Assembly: GCA_050245975.1 (NCBI GenBank)
Contig: JBFWWW010000011.1
Coordinates: forward strand, 1-40,682
Direction: 5' to 3'
Origin: JBFWWW01 sp050245975
GTDB taxonomy: Bacteria > Pseudomonadota > Alphaproteobacteria > Rhizobiales > Hyphomicrobiaceae
DNA: 40,682 nt
Every line of letters starts with the position of its first letter. Within the stretch, counting starts at the first letter, position 1. A program made the translations under genes and the position numbers. The notes under the pieces were generated by a model that did no database searches, was not told where the DNA came from, and was given only the letters and a program-made list of their open reading frames with translations. Of this stretch, positions 24,476 to 34,625 are shown piece after piece.

Positions 24476-25414
24476 ATGTGGACCGTCTTTCAGACTGTCG
24501 CGCCCGTCTTCGGGCTGATCGCCATCGGCTATCTCGTCGGCCGCACGGGATTCGTCTCCGAGGCTGCCGCGCGCGGCCTGCCGGAGTTCGTGTTCAAGGT
24601 CGCCATGCCGCTGATGCTCATGCGCACGGTCGGCGCCGCGCGGCTGCCCGATGTCCCGGCAGCGTCGATCCTGCTGACCTTCTTCGGTGCCGCAGCGGTC
24701 ACCTGGGTGGTGGCGGCGCTGCTGACGCGCGTTGTCCTGGGCCGCGGCCAGGCCGACGGCTCCGGCATCGCGATGGGATCGACATTCTCCAACAGCGTGA
24801 TGATGGGCATCCCGCTGGTGCTGTCCGCGTTCGGCCCCGAGGCCGGCGCGGTGGTGGCGCTCGTCGTCGCGTTCGACACGCCGATCTTCTGGACCTGGGC
24901 CACGCTGCACCTCGCCGCCGGCGAGGGGAATGCCGGGCGCTCGCTCGCCGGGCTGTTCGGCTCGCTCGTCGCGCGTCTCGCCACCAACCCGATCATCGTC
25001 GGCTGCGTCGCCGGCCTTCTTCTGCAGGTGACGGGCGCGACCCTGCCGCCGCTCATCGACAAGATGGTGACGCTGATCGCGCAGGCCGCCGTGCCGGGAG
25101 CGCTGTGCGCGCTGGGCCTGTCGCTCGTCTCGGCGGAGCTGAAGGGGCAGGCAGCGACCGTCGCCGTCATCACGCTGCTGAAGCTGCTGGTCATGCCGGC
25201 GGCGGCATGGGGGATCGGCCACGCGCTGGGCCTGCCGCCTCTGCCGGCGGGCGTGCTGGTCGTTCTCGCGGCGATGCCGGTCGGCGCCAACGCCTTCCTG
25301 TTCGCCAGCAGCTACAACCGCGCCGAGGCTTCCGTCTCGGGCGCCATCGCGCTCTCGACGCCCTTGTCCATGATCACGGTCTCCGCCGTCCTGCTGCTGC
25401 TTAGCGCCCGCTGA
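24476..25414 (+). CDS. AEC family transporter (auxin efflux carrier type)
   Basis: The product is 312 residues with about ten membrane helices and the AEC/BASS-like organisation. It has an N-terminal FQTVAPVFGLIAIGYLVGR, a mid-protein GSTFSNSVMMGIPLVLSAFG (N-x-x-x-x-G-I-P motif), and the C-terminal NAFLFASSYNRAEASVSGAI. Bacterial AEC proteins export or import small organic acids such as malonate, malate or lactate. The next gene encodes a diverged duplicate in the same orientation. Confidence 0.88.
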   Translation: MWTVFQTVAPVFGLIAIGYLVGRTGFVSEAAARGLPEFVFKVAMPLMLMRTVGAARLPDVPAASILLTFFGAAAVTWVVAALLTRVVLGRGQADGSGIAMGSTFSNSVMMGIPLVLSAFGPEAGAVVALVVAFDTPIFWTWATLHLAAGEGNAGRSLAGLFGSLVARLATNPIIVGCVAGLLLQVTGATLPPLIDKMVTLIAQAAVPGALCALGLSLVSAELKGQAATVAVITLLKLLVMPAAAWGIGHALGLPPLPAGVLVVLAAMPVGANAFLFASSYNRAEASVSGAIALSTPLSMITVSAVLLLLSAR

Positions 25415-25483
25415 GATGGTGGTTTGGGCCGCGCCGGTCTGCTAGAGCGAAGACACGCACGATCCTCCAGCCGGTCCCATCCC

Positions 25484-26428
25484 TTGTCCGTCTTCAATAT
25501 CGTCGCCCCGGTCTTTGCGCTGATCGCCATCGGCTTTGCCGCCGTGCGCGGCGGCGTTCTGTCGGCGGCCGGGCACAAGGGCATCGCCGAGTTCGCCTTC
25601 ACGATCGCCATTCCCGCGCTGCTCTTCCGCACCATGGTGACGACCGGCCTGCCGGCGGTGTCGCCCCTGCGCCTGTGGGGCGCCTACATGGGGGCGGTGC
25701 TCGTCACCTGGGGGATCGCGATCGCGGCGACGCGGCTGCTGCTGCGGCGGCCGGCGCAGGATGCGGTCGCCATCGCCATGAGCGCCACCTACGGCAACGT
25801 CGTCATTCTCGGCATCCCGCTGGCGCTCGGCGCTTTCGGCGCGGCGGCGTCGGCGCCGATGGCGCTGATCATCGCCGTGCACTCGCCGCTGCTCTGGGTC
25901 ATCGGCATCGCCGCCATGGCATGGGCCGACCGCAACCCCGACGAATCCGTGGCGATGCTGGTGCGCACCTTCGTCCGCGAGCTGGCGCGCAATCCGGTGA
26001 TCCTGTCGATCATCGGCGGCCTGCTGTGGCGATGGACCGGGCTCGGCCTGCATCCGGCGGTCGACCGCACGCTGGCGCTGCTGGCCCAGGCCGGCGTGCC
26101 GTGCGCGCTGATCGCGCTCGGCGCCAGCCTCACGCAGTTCGAGATCAAGGGGCAGGCCGCGACGCTGACGGCGCTGATGGTGGTCAAGCTGGCGGTGATG
26201 CCGCTGGTGGCCTGGGTGCTGGCGTTCGAGGTGTTCGCCCTGCCGCCGGTGGAGGCGGGCGTCACGGTGCTGTTTGCCGCCATGCCGGCGGGCGCCAATG
26301 CGTTTCTGTTCGCAAGCCGCTACGGACGCGCCGTCAACTCGACATCGGGAGCCGTGGCGCTGGGGACGGTGCTGGCCGCGCTCAGCGCCTCCGCGCTCAT
26401 CGCGGCGCTCGGAACCGCACCGGGCTAG
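25484..26428 (+). CDS. AEC family transporter (second, tandem paralogue)
   Basis: The product is 314 residues assuming a TTG start at 25484, chosen because alignment with the upstream paralogue puts the N-terminus there (SVFNIVAPVFALIAIGF against WTVFQTVAPVFGLIAIGY). No ATG or GTG is available near the position; a TTG at 25424 would add 20 polar residues. Shared features include SATYGNVVILGIPLALGAFG and GANAFLFASRYGRAVNSTSG. The two may work as a pair or on related organic acids. It is convergent with a small membrane protein gene, 15 bp apart. Confidence 0.85.
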   Translation: MSVFNIVAPVFALIAIGFAAVRGGVLSAAGHKGIAEFAFTIAIPALLFRTMVTTGLPAVSPLRLWGAYMGAVLVTWGIAIAATRLLLRRPAQDAVAIAMSATYGNVVILGIPLALGAFGAAASAPMALIIAVHSPLLWVIGIAAMAWADRNPDESVAMLVRTFVRELARNPVILSIIGGLLWRWTGLGLHPAVDRTLALLAQAGVPCALIALGASLTQFEIKGQAATLTALMVVKLAVMPLVAWVLAFEVFALPPVEAGVTVLFAAMPAGANAFLFASRYGRAVNSTSGAVALGTVLAALSASALIAALGTAPG

Positions 26429-26443
26429 GGGCGGAAGGCGGGA

Positions 26444-26860
26444 TCAGGCCGCGAGCGAGGAGCGCGATGCGGCGGCAGCGTCCGCCGCGACGGGCGCATC
26501 GGGCGCGCCGAGCGCGGGCGCTTCGGCCGCGGGCATGACGCTGGCGATCTCGCCCATCAGCTTGCGCAGGGAATGCTCGGCGGCATCGATCTGACGGCTC
26601 GCCGTGCTGTGGCTGGCGGAGGAACGCTCCATGCCGGCAAGCGCGGTGCGTCCCGCATCGGCGAGCGCGGCCCACTCGGCCGCCCGCGTCAGGCGGCGGG
26701 GACCGGCAGTGCCGGTGTCGGCCGCCGCGACGGCCGGTGCGGGTCCGGGCGCGGTCTTTCTCAGCGCGCGGTGCAGCAGAAGCGCAATGGCGACCGAGCA
26801 CGCGAGCATGAAGCCGGAGAATGCAAGGATCAGCTCGATATTGTTCATTCTGTCGCTCAT
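26444..26860 (-). CDS. Hypothetical protein with N-terminal membrane helix
   Basis: The product is 138 residues and I do not recognise a family. A single hydrophobic helix spans about residues 8-29 (ELILAFSGFMLACSVAIALL), followed by a basic stop-transfer stretch (HRALRKT) and an Ala-rich cytoplasmic region. That region has a likely amphipathic helix (SRQIDAAEHSLRKLMGEIAS). Codon use fits the neighbours. The ATG at 26860 is next to GGGGA; an in-frame ATG at 26848 is an alternative with a slightly long spacing. It is isolated from other - strand genes. Confidence 0.55.
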   Translation of the reverse strand: MSDRMNNIELILAFSGFMLACSVAIALLLHRALRKTAPGPAPAVAAADTGTAGPRRLTRAAEWAALADAGRTALAGMERSSASHSTASRQIDAAEHSLRKLMGEIASVMPAAEAPALGAPDAPVAADAAAASRSSLAA

Positions 26861-27032
26861 TCCCCAGGTCGCATAAGATATGCAACTCGACAGTTTCTAC
26901 GACGTTGAGCTTATTCGCCGTTTTTTACAAGAGTTGCGGCGGCTTCGCGCCATTGACGCCCGGCTTTGATTAACGAAAGGAAAACAGGCCGTTGGCCGTG
27001 TCTCCTGGCGCGAAAATCGCGGCCGGGCCGGG

Positions 27033-27659
27033 TTATCGCGGGCTATAGCGATAATGCCCGGTGATTTTCTCGGCAAACAGCCGGTCTTCCTGCTGCACGC
27101 CCCAACCGCGGTTGTGAATGATGAGCGGTACGCCGGCGACGGAGGTATCCGCGGCGACGATGGCGATATGGGTTTTCGAAAACCAGCCGTTGGGCGTGTG
27201 ATAGCTGACGATGTCGCCCGGGCGGTAGTCGGCGGGGTTCGCGGTGACGGGCAGCGACGTGCCGGCACGGGCAAAGAAGCGGCGCAGGACCTCGACGCGG
27301 CGATGGTCGATGTTGGTGTCGCCGGAGCCGACGCGGGCGCGGTGCACGCGCTCCTGCAGGTCGATGCCGAGCGCGCGATAGGCGCGCACGACGACATCCG
27401 TGCAGACGCCGAAATACCAGGGCACGTCGCCCTTGGGATAGGCGATGCGCATGTAGGCCGGGTTGTAGACGACGAGCCCGTAGGTCTGCCGGCGGGCGGC
27501 TCGGGCGAGCCGGGTGCCGAAGTCGGCGTCCGGCGGAGGCTGGACACCGAGCCGGGAGGGACGCGACCAGGCTCCGTCGCTGTCGGACGCCAGCGACGGA
27601 CAAGCCTGGGCGACCGAGAGCAGGAGCGCAACGAGAAGGGCAAGGCGCGGAACGGGCAA
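27033..27659 (-). CDS. DUF1287 secreted protein (NlpC/P60-like)
   Basis: The product is 208 residues. The start TTG at 27659 was chosen because GGAGGA lies six bases upstream and a signal peptide follows at once (PVPRLALLVALLLSVAQA); GTG 27686 would add nine residues and has no ribosome binding site. DUF1287 markers are Cys86 in YFGVCTDVVVRAYRALGIDL, NIDHRRVEVL, His164 in KTHIAIV, and IIHNRGWGVQQEDRLFAEKI. The Cys-His arrangement suggests a papain/NlpC-like amidase or peptidase acting on the cell wall, which is inferred. The neighbour upstream is a longer paralogue. Confidence 0.85.
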   Translation of the reverse strand: MPVPRLALLVALLLSVAQACPSLASDSDGAWSRPSRLGVQPPPDADFGTRLARAARRQTYGLVVYNPAYMRIAYPKGDVPWYFGVCTDVVVRAYRALGIDLQERVHRARVGSGDTNIDHRRVEVLRRFFARAGTSLPVTANPADYRPGDIVSYHTPNGWFSKTHIAIVAADTSVAGVPLIIHNRGWGVQQEDRLFAEKITGHYRYSPR

Positions 27660-27728
27660 CGGCAATCCTCCAGCAGCCCGGCGCACGATGCGCGCGAAGG
27701 GTGGTGGAAGTTGGGCGCCCGCGCCCGG

Positions 27729-28793
27729 CTAGCGCACGGCGACCGTTGCCGCCGCCGGGCCGCCATAGCGGTAGTGGCCGGTCATCTCGTCGATGAAGAG
27801 CGCGTCCTCCAGTTGCGGGCCCCAGCCGCGATTGTGCACGATCATCGGTCGTCCGGACGGCGCGACGCGGTCGGTGACGATGGCGATATGCGATTTGGAG
27901 CCGCGGTTCTGCGGCCGCCAGTAGGTGACGATGTCGCCCGGCGCATAGTCGTCGGGATCGGCGGTCACGGGCAGGGTCTCGCCGGCCTGCGCAAGGAAGC
28001 GGCGCAGAGTCTCCGTGCGGCGGTGGTCGATGCTGGTGTCGCCGGTGCCGACGCGAGCCTGGTGGACGAGTTCCTGCAGGTCGATTCCGACCGCGCGGTA
28101 GGCACGGATGATAACATCGGTGCACACGCCGTAGAGCGGGGATACGTCGCCCATCGGATAGGCGATCGTCGTATAGCGGGGATTGTAGATCACGAAGGTC
28201 TGCGCCTGAGCGGCGGCGGCCGCGGCGAGGCGGGCGGCAAATGTGCCGTCCTGTCCCAGGCCTGCATCCAAACGCGACATTTTCCGCGCGCCAAGCGTAC
28301 CAATCGCGGTTTCTGACGGACGGCACACGTCATCAGGAGACGCGGAAACGGGGGGAGAAAGCTGCGGCAGGTCGAGCCGCGACAGCGTCAGCGTTCCTTG
28401 TGAAACAGTTCCCGCGTCGGGAGCCTCGCGTGCCAGCGCCAGCGGCGCAAAGGCGATCGTTCCGGGGATCGCCGTCACCGCCGGCGCCTCGCCGGCAAGG
28501 GCCAGATGCGGCAGGGCCGGCACGGCGACGACAGTTTGGACGGCGGACGGCGGCAGCATCGCTGCCACCCATCGCGACAGGAGCCTGTCGGCGGGACGCT
28601 GCGCGAGCAGCAGCCCGGCGAGGACGAGAAACGGCATGATCAGGATGGCGAGATCGCCGTCTGGCCGTGTCGGGCTCGCGACTGCGGTTCGGGCGGGTTT
28701 TGCGATCGAACGCCGATCGGCCGGCGGCACATTACCGATGCGCGCGCCGCAACGCTTGCGGTTGCCGGGTTTCTTCTTCCGCCCCTTTTTCAC
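27729..28793 (-). CDS. DUF1287 protein with membrane anchor and long N-terminal region
   Basis: The product is 354 residues from GTG 28793, preceded by a GGCGGGAAC leader; a TTG at 28856 would add 21 residues. The N-terminus is strongly basic (VKKGRKKKPGNRKR), followed by a membrane helix near 48-66 (LAILIMPFLVLAGLLLAQR) and about 120 residues of Pro/Ala-rich linker. The C-terminal DUF1287 domain has YGVCTDVIIRAYRAVGIDLQ, SIDHRRTETLRRF, SHIAIVTD and MIVHNRGWGPQLEDALFID. The pattern is a type II-like anchored periplasmic enzyme, unlike the secreted paralogue 70 bp downstream. Tandem duplication is clear at the protein level. Confidence 0.8.
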   Translation of the reverse strand: MKKGRKKKPGNRKRCGARIGNVPPADRRSIAKPARTAVASPTRPDGDLAILIMPFLVLAGLLLAQRPADRLLSRWVAAMLPPSAVQTVVAVPALPHLALAGEAPAVTAIPGTIAFAPLALAREAPDAGTVSQGTLTLSRLDLPQLSPPVSASPDDVCRPSETAIGTLGARKMSRLDAGLGQDGTFAARLAAAAAAQAQTFVIYNPRYTTIAYPMGDVSPLYGVCTDVIIRAYRAVGIDLQELVHQARVGTGDTSIDHRRTETLRRFLAQAGETLPVTADPDDYAPGDIVTYWRPQNRGSKSHIAIVTDRVAPSGRPMIVHNRGWGPQLEDALFIDEMTGHYRYGGPAAATVAVR

Positions 28794-28873
28794 GTCGTTC
28801 CCGCCCCACCGCGCAATTCGGAGCCGAACGATAGGAAATGGATGCCGGGCCGGCAAGGCGGCGCGTCGTCCGG

Positions 28874-29746
28874 TCAGTCGAGACCGACCATGCGCCGGAT
28901 ATCGGCCGGCGTGGCCCCGCGCGCCCTGAGGGCGGCAAGGCTCGTGTCGTGGGCGCTTTTCGCCAGCTTGCGGCCGGTCGCATCGGTGATCAGGCGGTGA
29001 TGGTGGTAGAGAGGCTCAGGCAGGCCGAGCAGAACCTGCAGCAGCCGGTGAATGTCGGTGGACGGCAGCAGGTCGAGCCCGCGCGTCACGTGCGTGACGC
29101 GCTGCCGTGCGTCGTCGACCACCACCGAAAGGTGGTAGCTCGCCGGGACGTCCTTGCGGACGAGGACCGCATCACCCCACCGCTCCGGCCGTGCAAGCAT
29201 GCGCTCGGTGCGCCCGTTGTCGGTCAACTCCACAAACGACAGCGGCGCGCCATTGAGGATCTCGCGAGCGCGTTCGACGGCGCGTCGCATGTCGATCCGC
29301 AGCGCAAACGGTTCTTTCCGCGCCTTGCGCTCGGCGATCTCGGTCGCGCTCAGCCCGCGATGGATCCCGGGATAGAGCAGCGCCCCGTCCGGATCCCGCG
29401 CGTCGGGATTGGCGCTGCGCTCGATTTCGGACCGGGTCGCGAAGCAGGGAAACAGCAGGCCCTGCTCGTCCAGGCGCTGCGCCGCCGCCTGATAGTCGGG
29501 AAAATGCTGGGACTGGCGCTCGACAGGCTCCTGCCAGCGGATACCGAGCCAGTCCAGGTCTTCGAGGATGCCGGCAACGAACTCCGGCCGGCACCGCTCG
29601 ACATCGATGTCCTCGATGCGGACCAGGAATGTACCGCCGAGCCGCTGCGCCATGCGAAAGTCGACGAGCGCCGACAAGGCATGCCCGAGGTGAAGCTCGC
29701 CGTTGGGCGAGGGGGCAAAGCGAAGCACGGGTCCCGGTGCACTCAT
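28874..29746 (-). CDS. gluQ: Glutamyl-Q tRNA(Asp) synthetase
   Basis: The 290-residue product is a GluRS paralogue lacking the anticodon-binding domain; it attaches glutamate to queuosine in tRNA-Asp. The class I motifs are FAPSPNGELHLGHALSAL and KLAKS near the C-terminus (KLSKS-type). FLVRIEDIDVERCRPEF and DVPASYHLSVVVDDA are also typical. The zinc site of E. coli GluQ (CxC...YxxxC) is altered: Cys101 is kept, but positions 103 and 129 are Ala and His. The enzyme may lack structural zinc. The ATG at 29746 follows GGATGAGCC. Confidence 0.92.
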   Translation of the reverse strand: MSAPGPVLRFAPSPNGELHLGHALSALVDFRMAQRLGGTFLVRIEDIDVERCRPEFVAGILEDLDWLGIRWQEPVERQSQHFPDYQAAAQRLDEQGLLFPCFATRSEIERSANPDARDPDGALLYPGIHRGLSATEIAERKARKEPFALRIDMRRAVERAREILNGAPLSFVELTDNGRTERMLARPERWGDAVLVRKDVPASYHLSVVVDDARQRVTHVTRGLDLLPSTDIHRLLQVLLGLPEPLYHHHRLITDATGRKLAKSAHDTSLAALRARGATPADIRRMVGLD

Positions 29747-29795
29747 GGCTCATCCAGTTCGTGGTGCGATCATTTAGGTATATGGGACGCCGACG

Positions 29796-29813
29796 GCGCG
29801 GCAGCAGCCGCGC
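29796..29813. other. Perfect hairpin downstream of secreted hypothetical gene
   Basis: GCGCGGC and GCCGCGC form a 7-bp stem with a 4-base loop between the stop of the - strand hypothetical gene and gluQ. No T run follows in the - strand direction, so it is at best a Rho-assisted or pausing hairpin. Confidence 0.3.
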
Positions 29814-29857
29814 AGCGCTCATTACGTGAATTTCATATAGCCGGCCGCTGAGCCGCC

Positions 29858-30388
29858 TTACCGGCAGGCGTCTTCGCCAGCCTTGTAGCTGCGTGCGACC
29901 TGCTCGACGATGGGGTCGTAACGTCGCCGCTCGGCCACGGGATAGACCATGGCCCAGCTGTTGATGATACGACCCGCGCAGGTGAACGTCACGCGCTCAT
30001 AGAACATGTAGGCATCGCGAACGCCCGACAGCACGAACCAGGATCTGCGCAGCGGCGCATAGTCGAGTTTCGACCCGGGGTAGCTGTTGTGCAGCACGAA
30101 ATCGCGATAGGCGGCCACGGAGAAGCCGTCCGTGTTCTCAAGCGCTCCGGCAAGCAGGCGTGCACGGCCATCTCCTGACACGAACATGCGACCGCTGTCG
30201 GTAGTCTGTGCCGCATCCTCGATGAAGACGTCGGCGGGGAAGGTCAGATGAAAGCCGTAGCGGGGGTTGCGATAGTCGGCCGTCCGAGCGCCGTCTTGTG
30301 CCGCATCGGCGGCCAGGGGTATGCCTAGGGCGAGAAAAACGGCCGCTGCACAGGCGGCGTCATGCCCAAGTTTCGCTGTGGACCTCAC
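29858..30388 (-). CDS. Secreted hypothetical protein
   Basis: The product is 176 residues from GTG 30388, which has GAGG upstream and is directly followed by a signal peptide (AACAAAVFLALGIPLAADAA). ATG at 30448 would overlap the divergent glycosylase gene. The mature part starts ARTADYRNPRYGFHLTFPAD, a pattern shared by many periplasmic proteins of unknown function. It also contains FYERVTFTCAGRIINSWAMV and a second C-terminal cysteine (GEDACR), giving two cysteines that could form a disulfide. No function is assigned. Confidence 0.65.
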   Translation of the reverse strand: MRSTAKLGHDAACAAAVFLALGIPLAADAAQDGARTADYRNPRYGFHLTFPADVFIEDAAQTTDSGRMFVSGDGRARLLAGALENTDGFSVAAYRDFVLHNSYPGSKLDYAPLRRSWFVLSGVRDAYMFYERVTFTCAGRIINSWAMVYPVAERRRYDPIVEQVARSYKAGEDACR

Positions 30389-30400
30389 GGGTGGCCTCGC

Positions 30401-31132
30401 ATGTTGTCTGAGCGTGGACGTTCGCGCGTCGCCAAGTCTGCACGTCAAGCGGGCGGCGGCGTGGCAAAGCGCGCTTCGTCAGCGCAGCTCGAGCGCGTGA
30501 TCTCGACCGACGCCGACGTGCGTGCGGGCGTCAGGGCGCTGCGGCGGCGCTGTGCCATCATGCGTCACGTCCATGACACGGCCGGCGATCCGCCGCTGCG
30601 GCGGCAGGCGGCGGGCTTCCCCGGCCTCGTCCGCATCATTGTCGGCCAGCAGGTCTCCGTCGCCAGCGCGACGGCCATCTGGCAGCGCGTCCAGACGGCG
30701 GTCGATCCCATGACGGCAGAGGCGATGGCCGGCACGAGCGAGGAGGCCCTGCGTGCGGCGGGCCTTTCACGCCCGAAGATGCGCACCCTGCGCGCGATCA
30801 GCGAGGCCGTCGCTGCGGGCCTCGATCTCGACGCGCTCGCCGCTCTGCCGCCGGAGGAGGTCCACGCGCGGCTCGTGGCGGTGCACGGCATCGGTCCCTG
30901 GACGGCCGACATCTATCTCATGTTCTGCCTGGGGCGCGGAGACGCCTGGGCGCCGGGCGACCTTGCGCTGCAGATCGCGGCGCAGACGGCAATGAACCTG
31001 AAGGAACGGCCGGACCGGGATGAATTGATGCGGATCGGGGAGCGCTGGCGCCCGTGGCGCGGCGTGGCGGCGCGCCTGCTGTGGGCCTATTATGCGGCGA
31101 CGAAAAAAGTGCAGTCCGGGCTTCCGGTCTAG
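30401..31132 (+). CDS. DNA-3-methyladenine glycosylase II-like (HhH-GPD)
   Basis: The product is 243 residues from ATG 30401, which avoids overlap with the divergent gene; ATG 30362 would add 13 residues. The helix-hairpin-helix and catalytic segment is VAVHGIGPWTADIYLMFCLG, with the catalytic Asp likely in WAPGDLALQ. FPGLVRIIVGQQVSVASATA is the usual AlkA/MpgII opening. It lacks the N-terminal AlkA domain of E. coli and the FeS cluster of MutY/EndoIII, so it matches the short alkylbase glycosylase group. It removes 3-methyladenine and related lesions in base-excision repair. It is followed 13 bp later by the esterase gene. Confidence 0.9.
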   Translation: MLSERGRSRVAKSARQAGGGVAKRASSAQLERVISTDADVRAGVRALRRRCAIMRHVHDTAGDPPLRRQAAGFPGLVRIIVGQQVSVASATAIWQRVQTAVDPMTAEAMAGTSEEALRAAGLSRPKMRTLRAISEAVAAGLDLDALAALPPEEVHARLVAVHGIGPWTADIYLMFCLGRGDAWAPGDLALQIAAQTAMNLKERPDRDELMRIGERWRPWRGVAARLLWAYYAATKKVQSGLPV

Positions 31133-31145
31133 CGGCGGTACAGAC

Positions 31146-31793
31146 ATGCTCGATGGCCCCAGACGCGATCCGGAACAGGGCAGGGTGCGGTCCCTTGTCG
31201 TGCTGTTGCACGGCTACGGCGCAGACGGCGATGATCTGATCGGCCTCGCCGACGCCTGGGCGCCCGCGCTGCCGGGTGCGGCCTTTGTCGCGCCGCATGC
31301 GCCGCAGGTGTTGCCCTACGCAGGGGCTCAGGGCCGGCAATGGTTCGACCTGACGATGCGTGATCCGGGCGAGTATTGGAGGGGCGTGAGCGCGGCGGGT
31401 CCGGAGCTCGACCGTTTTCTCGACCATGAGCTTGAGCGTCACGGCGTGTCTCCCGATCGGCTTGCGCTTGTGGGCTTCAGCCAGGGCACCATGCTGGCGT
31501 TACATGTCGGTCTGCGCCGATCGAGAATCGCCGGTATCGCAGGATACTCCGGCCTACTGGCCGGCCCCGAGCACCTTGCCGCCGATATGCGCAGCCGTCC
31601 GCCGGTGCTGCTGGTCCATGGCGCCGCCGATGACGTCGTTCCGGTCCAGGCAACGGAGGTTGCCCGCGATGCGCTGGCGCAGAACGGAGTTCCGGTGGAA
31701 TGGCACATTGTCCCCGGCCTGGGTCACGGCATCGACGAGACGGGGCTGAGGGCCGGCCAGGATTTCCTTTCGCGTGTGGTGCAGGATCGCTAA
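31146..31793 (+). CDS. Phospholipase/carboxylesterase family hydrolase
   Basis: The product is 215 residues from ATG 31146, 13 bp after the glycosylase stop. The alpha/beta hydrolase triad is visible: Ser in LVGFSQGTMLALH (GFSQG), Asp in GAADDVVPVQA and His in GLGHGIDETG. The oxyanion-hole segment is VVLLHGYGADGDDL. It belongs to the EstB/acyl-protein-thioesterase group (Abhydrolase_2), cytoplasmic and without a signal peptide. The natural substrate is unknown. It is probably co-transcribed with the repair gene. Confidence 0.9.
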   Translation: MLDGPRRDPEQGRVRSLVVLLHGYGADGDDLIGLADAWAPALPGAAFVAPHAPQVLPYAGAQGRQWFDLTMRDPGEYWRGVSAAGPELDRFLDHELERHGVSPDRLALVGFSQGTMLALHVGLRRSRIAGIAGYSGLLAGPEHLAADMRSRPPVLLVHGAADDVVPVQATEVARDALAQNGVPVEWHIVPGLGHGIDETGLRAGQDFLSRVVQDR

Positions 31794-31921
31794 GCCTCGA
31801 GAAGGCCGAGGGAAATGTCGCTCAGCCTCGTGCTTCACATCGCCGACACAGACGGCTAGTATTCCCCACGTGATGGGCTCCGAGTGCGATTCGGACAGGC
31901 AACTGTCAGGACTTCGATCTC

Positions 31922-32482
31922 GTGAACGTCTCAGCCGCCATGCCGCAGAACTTTCCCGCCCTGGTGCTGAACGCCGACTTCCGGCCGCTGAGCTACTATC
32001 CGTTGTCGCTGTGGTGCTGGCAGGAAACCGTCAAGGCGGTGTTCCTGGACCGCGTCAACATCGTTTCGGAGTATGACCGCTTCGTCCGCAGCCCGTCATT
32101 CGAGATGCGGCTGCCGAGCGTCGTCTCGCTCAAGACCTATGTGAAGCCGGCGCTCTATCCCGCGTTCACCCGCTTCAATGTGTTCCTGCGCGATCGCTTC
32201 ACCTGCCAATACTGCGGCCGCAAGGACGATCTCACCTTCGATCACCTGGTGCCGCGGTCGCGTGGCGGATTGACCCGCTGGGACAACGTGGTGGCAGCCT
32301 GCGCACCGTGCAATCTCGCCAAGGGCGGCTTCCTTGCCGAGGAGGTCGGCCTGAGGCCCTATCAGCTCCCCTACCGGCCGACGGTGTTCGAGCTGCACCG
32401 CAATGGGCGGCTCTTTCCGCCCAATTACCTGCACGAGAGCTGGCTCGACTATCTCTACTGGGATACCGAGCTCGAGCCCTAG
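31922..32482 (+). CDS. HNH endonuclease
   Basis: The product is 186 residues. GTG 31922 was preferred because AGGA lies about ten bases upstream; ATG 31940 is an alternative without a ribosome binding site. The N-terminal FPALVLNADFRPLSYYPLSL and the HNH core are characteristic of a conserved bacterial family: CQYCGRKDDLTFDHLVPRSR, then WDNVVAACAPCNLAKGG. The core has two CxxC zinc pairs and the HNH His and Asn. This family is common in alphaproteobacterial chromosomes, and its biological role is not established. It lies 227 bp upstream of tRNA-fMet. Confidence 0.9.
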   Translation: MNVSAAMPQNFPALVLNADFRPLSYYPLSLWCWQETVKAVFLDRVNIVSEYDRFVRSPSFEMRLPSVVSLKTYVKPALYPAFTRFNVFLRDRFTCQYCGRKDDLTFDHLVPRSRGGLTRWDNVVAACAPCNLAKGGFLAEEVGLRPYQLPYRPTVFELHRNGRLFPPNYLHESWLDYLYWDTELEP

Positions 32483-32571
32483 AGCCATCGCCTGGAGCTA
32501 CGCCCGTCGGTGTTTCCGGGCCGGCGGCAGGCGGGATACGAAAACGTCGCATGCCCAGCCGCAGAACCCGG

Positions 32572-32599
32572 TTCACTTGCCGGCAAAAGCTGCTATAAG
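32572..32599 (+). promoter_or_regulatory. Candidate promoter for tRNA-fMet
   Basis: TTCACT, a 16-base spacer and TATAAG lie about 110 bp upstream of the tRNA. A second candidate, TTGACC at 32654-32659 with a loose GATAGG at 32680-32685 (20-base spacing), is nearer. The rest of the 226-bp gap holds no gene. Confidence 0.35.
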
Positions 32600-32708
32600 G
32601 GCGCCCGAGCAACCGGCGGCAGCCGGCTCTGGCTGCGCCGTCCGGCACATCGATTGACCGGACCGCGGCAGACGCCCGCGATAGGGGCGGCGCTCGATAC
32701 GATGGTGA

Positions 32709-34349
<1,641 letters not shown>

Positions 34350-34625
34350 GGCGATGTGCCCTCCCTCGCTTGCTCGGAAGCATAGTCCTCGCGCGCCGCC
34401 TGCCGCGCAAGAGCGCGCGCGAGATCGTGAAGAACTTCCTTCGCGGATCGCCGCAATCGGACGGGATGAGCCGCGTCCGTGCACTCACACGCCAATGAGT
34501 CACTTGGCGCGTTCGCTAGCGGACAAGGTTGGTCACCAGCGGTCACTGCTACTCCCTCAATGGCGACCATGGAGACGGAGGTCGTCTTCGACCAGGCGCG
34601 ACCAATCCTCTGTCGAAGTGTGCGA

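Noticed and set aside
22381..25404. A + strand open frame of about 1000 codons across ecm end, amidase and AEC genes
   Set aside because: Out of frame with three recognisable proteins; low-complexity Arg/Ala product.
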